Source: Sphingomonadales bacterium | GTDB taxonomy: Bacteria; Pseudomonadota; Alphaproteobacteria; Sphingomonadales; Sphingomonadaceae | Length of the DNA stretch: 5,667 bases | Assembly: GCA_018067055.1 (NCBI GenBank) | Contig: JAGPVK010000081.1 | Location: 1-5,667, forward strand | Reading direction: 5' to 3' | Part shown: in pieces, positions 1-5,667 of the stretch | How the letters are laid out: each line of letters opens with the position of its first letter | Numbering within the stretch: the first letter of the stretch is position 1 | The notes under the pieces: model-generated | What the model was told of the DNA's origin: nothing | Database searches by the model: none | The model's input: only the letters and a program-made list of their open reading frames with translations | Translations under genes and position numbers: made by a program

Positions 1-575
1 ACCTTCAGGTGCTGTCGGTCAACAGCCAGGCCGGTAGCGCGGTGCCGACTTTGGGGCTCGACAATGCTGCCGATGCCAAGATCAAAGGCATTGAAGTGGA
101 AGCCTTTGCAACGCCAACCGACTGGCTCGACCTTGGTCTGAATTTCGGCATTCTGGATGCAAAGTTCAAAAATTATCTGTCGGGCGCGATCGATCCGGTT
201 TCGGGTCTGCCGCGCGATTTTTCCGGTAACAGATTGCCAGGCGCACCCAAATTTACGCTCTCGGCCAATGCACAGGTAACCGTGCCGGTTGGCCGCTTCG
301 AGACGCGCTGGCGGGCCGAGTATAATTACACCGGCAAGAAATATTACAACAACGCGCAAGATCCGCTGATCAGCTCTGGCGAAGGCTATGGCCTGCTCAA
401 TCTGCGGGCTTCGCTTTCGGATCCCGACAATGGCTGGGAGCTAGCTGCCTGGGCGAAAAATGTTGCCAACAAGGCCTATATTGTTGACGCCACCGACACC
501 AGCGGTTTCGGATTTGTGCCCCGTTATTACGGCGAACGCGCGACTTATGGCGCCGAACTCCGGCTCACATTCTGA
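1..575 (+). CDS. TonB-dependent outer-membrane receptor, C-terminal part (5' end outside window)
   Basis: The reading frame is open from the left edge (first full codon at base 3) to TGA at 573-575, so about 190 C-terminal residues are visible; the N-terminal plug domain and TonB box lie outside. The GTG at 9 is an internal codon, not a start. The protein shows features of the last beta-strands of a TonB-dependent receptor barrel: alternating hydrophobic and aromatic strands, the phrase AKNVANKAY resembling the 'v.NlfdkrY' signature near the end of these receptors, then YYGERATYGAELRLTF with a terminal phenylalanine, as the BAM complex recognises. The family imports siderophores, cobalamin, sugars or aromatic and other small substrates across the outer membrane using TonB-ExbBD energy. 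The substrate cannot be read from this part. The next gene begins 26 bases on, and the two downstream enzymes suggest import of a catabolic substrate rather than iron; that is inference. Confidence 0.9.
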   Translation, partial: LQVLSVNSQAGSAVPTLGLDNAADAKIKGIEVEAFATPTDWLDLGLNFGILDAKFKNYLSGAIDPVSGLPRDFSGNRLPGAPKFTLSANAQVTVPVGRFETRWRAEYNYTGKKYYNNAQDPLISSGEGYGLLNLRASLSDPDNGWELAAWAKNVANKAYIVDATDTSGFGFVPRYYGERATYGAELRLTF

Positions 576-590
576 CCATCGAACCAAGAC

Positions 591-594
591 AGGA
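591..594 (+). promoter_or_regulatory. Ribosome-binding site of the cupin gene
   Basis: AGGA lies 7 bases before the ATG at 602, a normal Shine-Dalgarno position. It supports 602 as the start and shows that the cupin is translated independently of the receptor gene, which ends at 575. Confidence 0.6.
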
Positions 595-601
595 TTCAAA
601 T

Positions 602-997
602 ATGACTATAGTGCCGGAACTGCTAACCACTCCAGCGGATATTGACTGGTTCAATCTGGTCGAAGGAATTGATTTCAAGCTTTTCTTTACCAGCAAGGAG
701 ACCGGGCGATGGACGGTGTTGCTGCGCTGTCAGCCAGGCAGCTCATTTCCCCGACACCGCCATCTCGGGGCGGGAGAATATTATGTTGTCAAAGGCAAGA
801 TGGAATATCGCATGGGGACGGCGCTCGAGGGGACATATGGCTATGAACCGCTCGACGTCATCCACAATCTTACGTCCTTTCCGGAATATACGGAGCTATA
901 TTTCACCAACCACGGACCGGTCGTTTTTCTCGATGAAGAGGATAATGTGACTTCAATATTGGATCATTCGCTGTTAACCGAGCTGTCGAACGGGTAA
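602..997 (+). CDS. Small metal-binding cupin, ChrR-like / 2,4'-dihydroxyacetophenone dioxygenase-type
   Basis: This 131-residue protein is a single cupin beta-barrel. Motif 1 is visible as PRHRHLGAGEYYVVKGKMEY (residues 50-69), with probable metal ligands H52, H54 and E59. Motif 2 is around EPLDVIHNLTSFPE (82-95), with H88 as the likely further ligand; D85 stands where many cupins have glycine. The stretch TELYFTNHGPVVFLDEEDNV (97-116) resembles proteins annotated as 2,4'-dihydroxyacetophenone dioxygenase-like and the ChrR cupin domain. Characterised relatives (dihydroxyacetophenone dioxygenase, acetylacetone dioxygenase Dke1) use non-haem iron and oxygen to cleave a C-C bond beside a ketone, giving carboxylic acids. 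There is no signal peptide, so it should be cytoplasmic. The ChrR zinc-binding anti-sigma domain is absent, which argues against an anti-sigma role. It lies between the receptor and acyl-CoA synthetase genes, 10 bases before the latter. The fold is secure; the dioxygenase activity and substrate are inferred. Confidence 0.82.
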   Translation: MTIVPELLTTPADIDWFNLVEGIDFKLFFTSKETGRWTVLLRCQPGSSFPRHRHLGAGEYYVVKGKMEYRMGTALEGTYGYEPLDVIHNLTSFPEYTELYFTNHGPVVFLDEEDNVTSILDHSLLTELSNG

Positions 998-1007
998 GCT
1001 GCCACTG

Positions 1008-2876
1008 ATGCATGATTATGAAAAGGCGAGAACCGACAGCGTTGCCGATCCGGATAGTTTCTGGCTCGAAGCATCCGCCGAGATCGACTGGATAGCTGCG
1101 CCAACGATTGGCTGGGATGCGGAAAGCGACAGCTGGTTTGCCGATGGCCAGCTGAACAGCTGCTACAATGCTGTCGACCGCCATGTTGACAGCGGCAGAG
1201 CTGATCAGCCCGCAATCATCTACGAAAGTCCCGTCACCGGGCAACGGCAGACGTTCAGCTACCGGGAATTGCAGACCGAGGTTGCAAAAACCGCAGGCAT
1301 GATCGCGGCTCACGGCGTGCAGAAGGGTGATCGCGTGATCATCTATATGCCGATGATTCCGCAAACCATGTTCGCGATGCTTGCCTGTGCCCGGATCGGT
1401 GCGATCCACTCCGTCGTCTTTGGCGGTTTTGCACCGCCTGAACTGGCCAAACGGATCGATGATGCCGAGCCCAAATTATTGCTGACCGCATCCTGCGGGA
1501 TCGAGGGAAAAAAGATCATTCCCTACCAGCCATTGGTGAGCGAGAGCCTGGCGCTGGCTGCGCATCGAGTTCCTGCCGTCCTGCTGTTTCAGCGGGAAAC
1601 GCTGCGTGCGGATATTGCAGATGGATGGGCTCAGGACTGGTCGGAACAGCTGGCCAACGCCAGTCCGGCAGATTGCGTGCCTGTGATGTCATCCGACCCG
1701 CTGTATATCCTGTACACGTCGGGCACGACCGGAACACCGAAAGGCGTGGTACGCGACAATGGCGGACATGCCGTGGCGCTCAACTGGAGCATGAGACATG
1801 TTTATGGCCTGATGCCCGGCGAATGTTTCTGGGCCGCTTCCGATGTCGGCTGGGTGGTAGGGCACAGCTATATCGTCTATGCTCCGCTCTTCGCGGGTGC
1901 GACTGTGATACTCTATGAAGGCAAGCCAGTGGGCACTCCCGACGCCGGCGAATTTTGGCGGATTATCGAACGCAACCAGGTTTCGGTGTTCTTCACTGCC
2001 CCGACCGCCATTCGGGCCATTCGCAAAGAAGATGAAAATGGCGAACTTTATCCCGTAAGTGATTTGCCGTCGCTGAGAGCGATATTCCTGGCGGGTGAAC
2101 GCGCAGATCCCGATACGATCAATTGGCTGGAGAACCGTCTGGATCGTCCAGTCATCGATCATTGGTGGCAGACGGAGCTCGGCTGGCCAGCCCTGGCAAC
2201 CTGTCTGGGTCTCGGCGATACACGGCGAAAGGCCGGAAGCGCGGGCTTTCCGGTGCCGGGTTACAGGGTGGATGTGCTGGACGAGGAGGGCGAGGTGGTC
2301 GCTCAGGGGAAAGTGGGGAATATCTCGATAAAATGCCCGTTGCCGCCTGGCTGCTATCAGAGTCTCTGGGGCAATCAGGACGGGTATCAGAAAGCCTTTG
2401 CATCCTATCCCGGATATTATGAAACCGGTGATGCGGGTTTTTGCGATGCCGAAGGGTTCATGCATGTGATGGGCCGGACCGACGATATCATCAACGTTGC
2501 CGGGCACAGGCTGTCGACCGGCCAGATGGAAGGCGCACTGGCAGAGGTTGATGGTGTTTCAGAATGTGCCGTGATTGGGGCTGACGATCAACTCAAAGGC
2601 ATGATTCCCGTTGCTTTCGTTGTCGCTTCCGCAATGCAGGATGAAACGGAACTGGCGGCAGCATGTATCGCCCATATCCGATCGGAAATAGGAGCAGTCG
2701 CATCATTACGGACGATCCACGTTGTTGCCGCTTTACCCAAAACACGCTCTGGTAAAATTCTGCGATCTTCGTTGCGCACAATCGCCAATGGCAAAAAGTT
2801 ACGAATACCCAGCACGATCGAGAATCCTGATTCGATCGAGGCGATTGTTTCCAAGTTGGCAAAGGCAAGCTGCTAG
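1008..2876 (+). CDS. prpE: Short-chain acyl-CoA synthetase, propionyl-CoA synthetase (PrpE/ACSS3) type
   Basis: This 622-residue AMP-forming ligase activates a short carboxylic acid, probably propionate or a similar acid, to its CoA thioester through an acyl-adenylate. It has the full length of the family (Salmonella PrpE is about 628). An ACS-type N-terminal region (about 3-60) precedes the AMP-binding domain. Visible motifs are the P-loop YTSGTTGTPKG (236-246), the PrpE-like RDNGGHAVAL (249-258), ASDVGWVVGHSYIVYAPL (277-294), WWQTE (386-390), YETGD (471-475), the hinge GRTDDIINVAGHR (489-501) and PKTRSGKILR (577-586) with catalytic K583, the lysine acetylated in homologues. A362 stands where acetyl-CoA synthetases have a valine lining the acyl pocket, while W387 is kept; by eye this favours propionate over acetate. 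L391 replaces the usual Thr or Ser after WWQTE. The ATG at 1008 fits the family N-terminus; its ribosome site is weak, and the cupin stop only 10 bases upstream suggests coupling. The family is sure; the true substrate in this operon is not. Confidence 0.9.
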   Translation: MHDYEKARTDSVADPDSFWLEASAEIDWIAAPTIGWDAESDSWFADGQLNSCYNAVDRHVDSGRADQPAIIYESPVTGQRQTFSYRELQTEVAKTAGMIAAHGVQKGDRVIIYMPMIPQTMFAMLACARIGAIHSVVFGGFAPPELAKRIDDAEPKLLLTASCGIEGKKIIPYQPLVSESLALAAHRVPAVLLFQRETLRADIADGWAQDWSEQLANASPADCVPVMSSDPLYILYTSGTTGTPKGVVRDNGGHAVALNWSMRHVYGLMPGECFWAASDVGWVVGHSYIVYAPLFAGATVILYEGKPVGTPDAGEFWRIIERNQVSVFFTAPTAIRAIRKEDENGELYPVSDLPSLRAIFLAGERADPDTINWLENRLDRPVIDHWWQTELGWPALATCLGLGDTRRKAGSAGFPVPGYRVDVLDEEGEVVAQGKVGNISIKCPLPPGCYQSLWGNQDGYQKAFASYPGYYETGDAGFCDAEGFMHVMGRTDDIINVAGHRLSTGQMEGALAEVDGVSECAVIGADDQLKGMIPVAFVVASAMQDETELAAACIAHIRSEIGAVASLRTIHVVAALPKTRSGKILRSSLRTIANGKKLRIPSTIENPDSIEAIVSKLAKASC

Positions 2877-2951
2877 CCGTTTGCACATTTGAAATTGTTG
2901 TCCGGACAGAAAGCGCGAACCGGCTGCGCGCGCCAGCCCGTCAGGGGCAAT
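2877..2951. other. Convergent intergenic junction
   Basis: These 75 bases separate the stop codons of the synthetase (plus strand) and the cysteine hydrolase (minus strand). The junction contains a perfect 10-base palindrome TGTCCGGACA (2899-2908) and a short GC-rich inverted repeat GGCTG/CAGCC (2922-2926 and 2934-2938, loop of 7). Neither is followed by a T-run on either strand, so I do not call an intrinsic terminator. Transcription from both sides may end by Rho or run into the opposing gene. Confidence 0.5.
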
Positions 2952-3605
2952 CTAAATATTCCGGGCACTATCCTGATCGTTCAGCCGCTGCAGGAAGCCG
3001 ATGGTCTCTTCCTCGCTGACCACGTCGGCATATTTGGCGTTCATATCGAACAGATTGGCCTGATGCGGGGCTTCATGCCGGTCGCCGCAGGCTTCCGCGA
3101 TCACTGCAGTGCGAAAGCCGTGCGACATTGCATCGACGCAGCTTGCGCGTACGCAACCGCTGGTGGTCAGGCCGGTCAGAAGGACGCTGTCCACGCCTGT
3201 GGCGGTGAGGGTGGAGGCAAGAGAGGTGCCGAAAAAGGCGCTGGGATATTGCTTGGTGATCACCAGTTCCTCTTCCCGTGGTTCCAGCCCCTTGGCAAAG
3301 GCAGCCATCGGGTTGCCCTCGATGAAATAGCGCAGCGGCGCGGCTTTTTCGAAGAAGCGGCCACCGTCGATCGCGCTGGGATGATAAGAGACATTGGTCA
3401 AAATCACCGGTATTTTCGCCGCATGGGCTGCCTCGCGCACCCGCAAGGCAGAGGCCAGCGCATTGTCCACGTCGGCGTAGAGATCGCAATCGGGATCGAA
3501 ATAGCCCTGACAGAAGTCGATCATTACAAGCGCAGGCCGCTGGCCAAAGCCGACCTTGTTATCGTAGGCACGACGATAATTTTCGAGCAGATCATCTTCG
3601 CTCAT
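2952..3605 (-). CDS. Isochorismatase-family cysteine hydrolase, N-carbamoylsarcosine amidase-like
   Basis: This 217-residue cytoplasmic hydrolase has the family's complete catalytic triad: D30 in ALVMIDFCQGYFD (25-37), K118 in ELVITKQYPSAFFGT (113-127) and C151 in GLTTSGCVRAS (145-155). The spacing resembles N-carbamoylsarcosine amidohydrolase, as does the C-terminal AEACGDRHEAPHQANLFDMN (170-189) followed by KYADVVS. Such enzymes hydrolyse amides or carbamoyl groups through a cysteine thioester; relatives act on N-carbamoylsarcosine, maleamate, nicotinamide, ureidoacrylate or isochorismate. The sequence does not decide among these, and no creatinine, nicotinate or pyrimidine pathway gene is visible nearby. 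The ATG at 3603-3605 is preceded by a good ribosome site, and the N-terminal LLENYRRAY fits carbamoylsarcosine amidase-type starts. It converges on the acyl-CoA synthetase and lies 123 bases downstream of the methyltransferase, so it may have its own promoter. Family confidence is high, substrate confidence low. Confidence 0.9.
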   Translation of the reverse strand: MSEDDLLENYRRAYDNKVGFGQRPALVMIDFCQGYFDPDCDLYADVDNALASALRVREAAHAAKIPVILTNVSYHPSAIDGGRFFEKAAPLRYFIEGNPMAAFAKGLEPREEELVITKQYPSAFFGTSLASTLTATGVDSVLLTGLTTSGCVRASCVDAMSHGFRTAVIAEACGDRHEAPHQANLFDMNAKYADVVSEEETIGFLQRLNDQDSARNI

Positions 3606-3728
3606 CGCGCTATATTCCTTTCGCCGAGACCAATCCGGCCACCTTATACGTCAGTCAGAATGGCTGGCAGGTCAATATTTCGCAAGCCATTGCTTGAAAA
3701 ATCTGATCCGCACGGCCTGACTTCGGGT
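3606..3728 (-). other. Intergenic region between the methyltransferase and hydrolase genes
   Basis: This 123-base non-coding spacer lies between two minus-strand genes. Read on the minus strand, it holds an inverted repeat CAAGC-AATG-GCTTG (3683-3696) with partly complementary T-rich and A-rich flanks. A TTGACC (3670-3675) and a TATAAG (3643-3648) follow. The two boxes are 21 bases apart, too far for a standard sigma-70 promoter, so a promoter for the hydrolase is plausible but not shown. No T-run follows the hairpin in either direction, so it is not a classical terminator. Confidence 0.3.
3616..3621 (-). promoter_or_regulatory. Ribosome-binding site of the cysteine hydrolase gene
   Basis: Read on the minus strand this is AAAGGA, ending 10 bases before the ATG at 3605. 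It supports that start and shows independent translation initiation after the intergenic gap. Confidence 0.55.
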
Positions 3729-4568
3729 TCAGGCGGTTTTTGTCGCGCTGATCACGCAATAGCGCAAAATAGACCGGCGATAGGCCCATTGGAGAAACCG
3801 GCCGGTAAGTCGGTATTTGAGCATCCCGGGCCATCCTGTGTTCCAGCCGCTGGGTGCGGCAGTATTTTCGGGATGTAACTGTTGGGCGAAGCGCGCGAAG
3901 CCGGGCATGACATGCTCGCTGATATCGATGATCCGGATGTCGCTGAATCCGCTGTCCTGCAACTGGCGGAGATAGTGGTCACGATCCACCATATTGGCCC
4001 GGGCGATATGCGAGCGGTCGAGCATCCAGCAGAGGAAGCGATGAGCGAGGGAATGCGTCTGGTGATGATCGGACAGGATGAAGTCGGTCAGCGCAAGCCG
4101 GCCCAAGGGTGCGAGATGCTGCCGGGCCAATGAGAAAAATTCCACCCGGCTGGGAAAATGATAGGCGCAGTCCAGCGCCAAAACATGGCTGAGCCGATCC
4201 GCGTTTGGAGCGTCCGCCCAGACTTCGGGATCGTTGATATCGCCCTGCATAATGGCGTGGGCGGCGGCCGGGAAACCGGCATTTGCCAGCCTGGCTTTGG
4301 CATAGCTGGTCTGGCTGCGGGAAAGATTGGCACCGCGGACTTGTGCCACGCAAAAATGGTCGAGCCAGAGCAGCAATTGATCGCCGCAACCAAAGCCGGC
4401 ATCAAACACCACCGACTGGCTGTCCAGCTTCGCCTGTTCGCCAAGCAACCGTGCCAGGGCGCGGCATGCGTCCGAATAGCCTGTTGCGGATTGCCAATAA
4501 CCCAGATTGCCCCAGGACTGGCCTTCACGATTGAGCGCCAGTTCTGCGAGATCGTGAAATTCGGACAT
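3729..4568 (-). CDS. Class I SAM-dependent methyltransferase, small-molecule or lipid type
   Basis: This 279-residue protein has a Rossmann methyltransferase fold. Motif I is VVFDAGFGCGD (53-63), keeping the D-x-G-x-G-x-G pattern (D56, G58, G60, G62) that binds S-adenosylmethionine. The acidic residue contacting the adenosine side is probably D110 in MQGDINDP (107-114). LALDCAYHFPSR (130-141) and LAPLGRLALTDFILS (152-166) match the later strands of small-molecule methyltransferases such as the tocopherol and sugar O-methyltransferase group. The N-terminal WGNLGYW (19-25) is typical of that group. A C-terminal extension of about 60 residues (from about 220) is rich in aromatic and basic residues and ends in LRYCVISATKTA; it may form a substrate or membrane-facing lid. 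There is no signal peptide. The upstream oxidoreductase stops 3 bases before this ATG, so the two are almost certainly co-translated and may act on the same substrate. The acceptor cannot be read from the sequence. Confidence 0.85.
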   Translation of the reverse strand: MSEFHDLAELALNREGQSWGNLGYWQSATGYSDACRALARLLGEQAKLDSQSVVFDAGFGCGDQLLLWLDHFCVAQVRGANLSRSQTSYAKARLANAGFPAAAHAIMQGDINDPEVWADAPNADRLSHVLALDCAYHFPSRVEFFSLARQHLAPLGRLALTDFILSDHHQTHSLAHRFLCWMLDRSHIARANMVDRDHYLRQLQDSGFSDIRIIDISEHVMPGFARFAQQLHPENTAAPSGWNTGWPGMLKYRLTGRFLQWAYRRSILRYCVISATKTA

Positions 4569-4574
4569 CGCTCA
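4566..4574 (-). promoter_or_regulatory. Stop-start junction suggesting translational coupling
   Basis: On the minus strand the oxidoreductase TGA, a GCG triplet and the methyltransferase ATG follow one another directly. No strong Shine-Dalgarno sequence is visible in the last codons of the oxidoreductase gene, which is GC-rich and encodes an alanine-rich tail. Re-initiation by terminating ribosomes is the simplest reading. Confidence 0.5.
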
Positions 4575-5667
4575 GGCTGCCGCCGGAGCGCTGGCTTTCC
4601 AGGGAATGGCTGCACCCAGATGTTCGGCCACCGCCACCGAGGAGTCGACCGCAGCCTCGAGCAGAGGAATTTTCTCGGCCATATAGGAGCCGCACAGCCA
4701 GAGCCGGTTGCCGGGCTGGTTCTGACTTGCGCGCAAAGCCCTTACCGCCTCCCGGCTGTCGCGGGTGACCGTTGGCCGAGTGAAATCGACTCTTGCCAGC
4801 TCACGGTTTGGGGCAATCCTGCGCATCGGATTCCATGTCTGGAAAACCGTTTGCTGGCCGGACAGGCGAGCGATTGCCTTGGTCAGGTCGACGGACACTT
4901 CGGCCCGGCTGCTGCCTCGCGGGACATGATAGCTGACTGGAGAAAGCCCTTTCGCCGGCGCCGGCAAGATTTCCTGATCCGTATGGACACTCATGCTGGA
5001 CCGTTCGAACGGAATGCGGTTGAGCAAAGCCCGGCGCTCGTCAAATCCGGATATCATGCTTGCTGCCTGTTGCGCCTGCGCAGCGACCACGACTTGGTCA
5101 AAACACTGATCTGCGCCCGCTTTGGTCACCACCCGGAGCTGTTGTCCGGCCGGTTCGATGATGGCGATCGGGCTGTTTGTCCTGAGCTCCACATCAACCA
5201 GCATGCGCGGAACAATATCATCTACGCCCTTTGCAGCGCTCATGACGCCTAGCTCGTGGATACCGCAGGTCAGATATTCCAGCATGATATCGGCCGGATA
5301 GTCCCGCACCGCCTGATAGTCGCAGGTGCAGGTCACCGACATCATCGGCAGCAGGACGGTTTCGACAAAGTCGTGGCCCGCCCCGGATTGCTGCAAATAG
5401 TCTCCGAAAGACAGGTCGGCGAGATCGGTCCGGCCGATATCCCGCCTGGCGCGGGCAAAAAACTGTCGGCTCTGCAGGGAAATCGTCCAGGCCGCCCGGC
5501 TTAGCCAGCTGCGCCCTTTGAGATAGGATAATCGTGCCCCGCCCCATCGGGCATTGCCATAATGCAGGATCACACGGCCCGTTTCATCGGAGAATATTCC
5601 GCTATGGTCGCTGGTTACGATCTCGACGCCGATATGCTTGTAGAGCGCGAACAGATTTTCATAATAG
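4572..5667 (-). CDS. FAD-dependent amine-oxidase-fold oxidoreductase (COG2907-like), N-terminus outside window
   Basis: The minus-strand frame is open from the right edge to TGA (4572-4574), giving 364 visible residues. The GTG at 5573 is an internal codon, because in-frame coding with family character (YYENLFALYKHIGVEI) continues upstream to the edge. The N-terminal Rossmann dinucleotide-binding motif is therefore expected just outside, for a total of perhaps 420-440 residues. Visible features are FGDYLQQSG and VLLPMMSVTCTCDYQAVRDY, matching the middle of COG2907 proteins; FDQVVVAAQAQQA, typical of the second FAD-contacting strand; TWNPMRRIAP; and the C-terminal FAD motif GNRLWLCGSY (visible residues 319-328) followed by LEAAVDSSVAVAEHLG. 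The family is usually listed as predicted NAD/FAD-binding or amine-oxidase-like, with desaturase or oxidase roles. In other proteobacteria such genes often sit beside DUF1365 and cyclopropane-fatty-acid-synthase-like genes. Here the partner is an ordinary methyltransferase starting 3 bases after the stop. Function beyond flavoprotein redox chemistry is inference. Confidence 0.82.
   Translation of the reverse strand, partial: YYENLFALYKHIGVEIVTSDHSGIFSDETGRVILHYGNARWGGARLSYLKGRSWLSRAAWTISLQSRQFFARARRDIGRTDLADLSFGDYLQQSGAGHDFVETVLLPMMSVTCTCDYQAVRDYPADIMLEYLTCGIHELGVMSAAKGVDDIVPRMLVDVELRTNSPIAIIEPAGQQLRVVTKAGADQCFDQVVVAAQAQQAASMISGFDERRALLNRIPFERSSMSVHTDQEILPAPAKGLSPVSYHVPRGSSRAEVSVDLTKAIARLSGQQTVFQTWNPMRRIAPNRELARVDFTRPTVTRDSREAVRALRASQNQPGNRLWLCGSYMAEKIPLLEAAVDSSVAVAEHLGAAIPWKASAPAAA

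Noticed and set aside
9..11. GTG at base 9 as the start of a small outer-membrane protein
   Set aside because: The frame is open upstream to the window edge and the encoded part is clearly the end of a receptor barrel, so this is a truncated gene.
602..997. Cupin as a full ChrR anti-sigma factor
   Set aside because: The N-terminal zinc-binding anti-sigma domain is missing and no sigma factor gene is adjacent.
1689..2507. Minus-strand open frame of 272 codons inside the acyl-CoA synthetase gene
   Set aside because: The plus strand encodes all conserved motifs of the ligase here; the antisense translation has no coherent domain.
2913..2938. GC-rich inverted repeats after the synthetase gene as an intrinsic terminator
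   Set aside because: Stems are only 5 base pairs, alternative pairings compete, and no T-run follows on either strand.
2889..3878. Long plus-strand open frame of 329 codons running through the hydrolase gene, the spacer and the end of the methyltransferase gene
   Set aside because: It is antisense to two genes with clear family motifs, its translation has no recognisable domain and a Cys/Gly/His-rich composition typical of shadow frames, and it has no ribosome site.
4158..5252. Plus-strand open frame of 364 codons opposite the methyltransferase and flavoprotein genes
   Set aside because: It is antisense to well-supported coding sequence, with no family resemblance; GC-rich codon bias on the real strand keeps this frame open.
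5571..5573. GTG at 5573 as the start of the flavoprotein
   Set aside because: The upstream in-frame codons to the window edge encode sequence matching the family (YYENLFALYKHIGVEI), so the true start lies outside the window.

Overview
The window looks like chromosomal DNA from an alphaproteobacterium, most likely a sphingomonad. The reasons are moderately GC-rich coding DNA, a TonB-dependent outer-membrane receptor at the head of a small catabolic gene set, and the style of the encoded proteins. No rRNA, tRNA or other marker gene is present, so this placement is an inference from protein character. I see no mobile element, CRISPR array or RNA gene. The window is almost fully coding; no stretch above about 125 bases lacks a gene.

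Left half, plus strand (1-2876): three tightly packed genes form a probable operon. They are the C-terminal part of a TonB-dependent receptor (cut by the left edge), a 131-residue cupin of the ChrR-like / 2,4'-dihydroxyacetophenone dioxygenase type, and a 622-residue short-chain acyl-CoA synthetase of the propionyl-CoA synthetase (PrpE/ACSS3) type. Gaps are 26 and 10 bases. A working model, which is inference only, is import of a small organic compound, oxygenolytic C-C cleavage by the metal cupin, and activation of a released short-chain acid to its CoA thioester.

Right half, minus strand (5667-2952): read in the direction of transcription, it starts with an FAD-dependent amine-oxidase-fold protein of the COG2907 type (N-terminus beyond the right edge). 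A class I SAM-dependent methyltransferase follows after only 3 bases and is probably translationally coupled to it. After a 123-base gap comes a cysteine hydrolase of the isochorismatase / N-carbamoylsarcosine amidase family with an intact Asp-Lys-Cys triad. The oxidoreductase-methyltransferase pair could modify a lipid or other small molecule. The hydrolase has its own ribosome-binding site and may be transcribed separately.

The two gene groups converge at 2877-2951, a 75-base junction with no convincing intrinsic terminator. The most interesting point is the receptor-cupin-ligase arrangement, which may be an undescribed ketone or diketone utilisation module. The enzyme families themselves are known.
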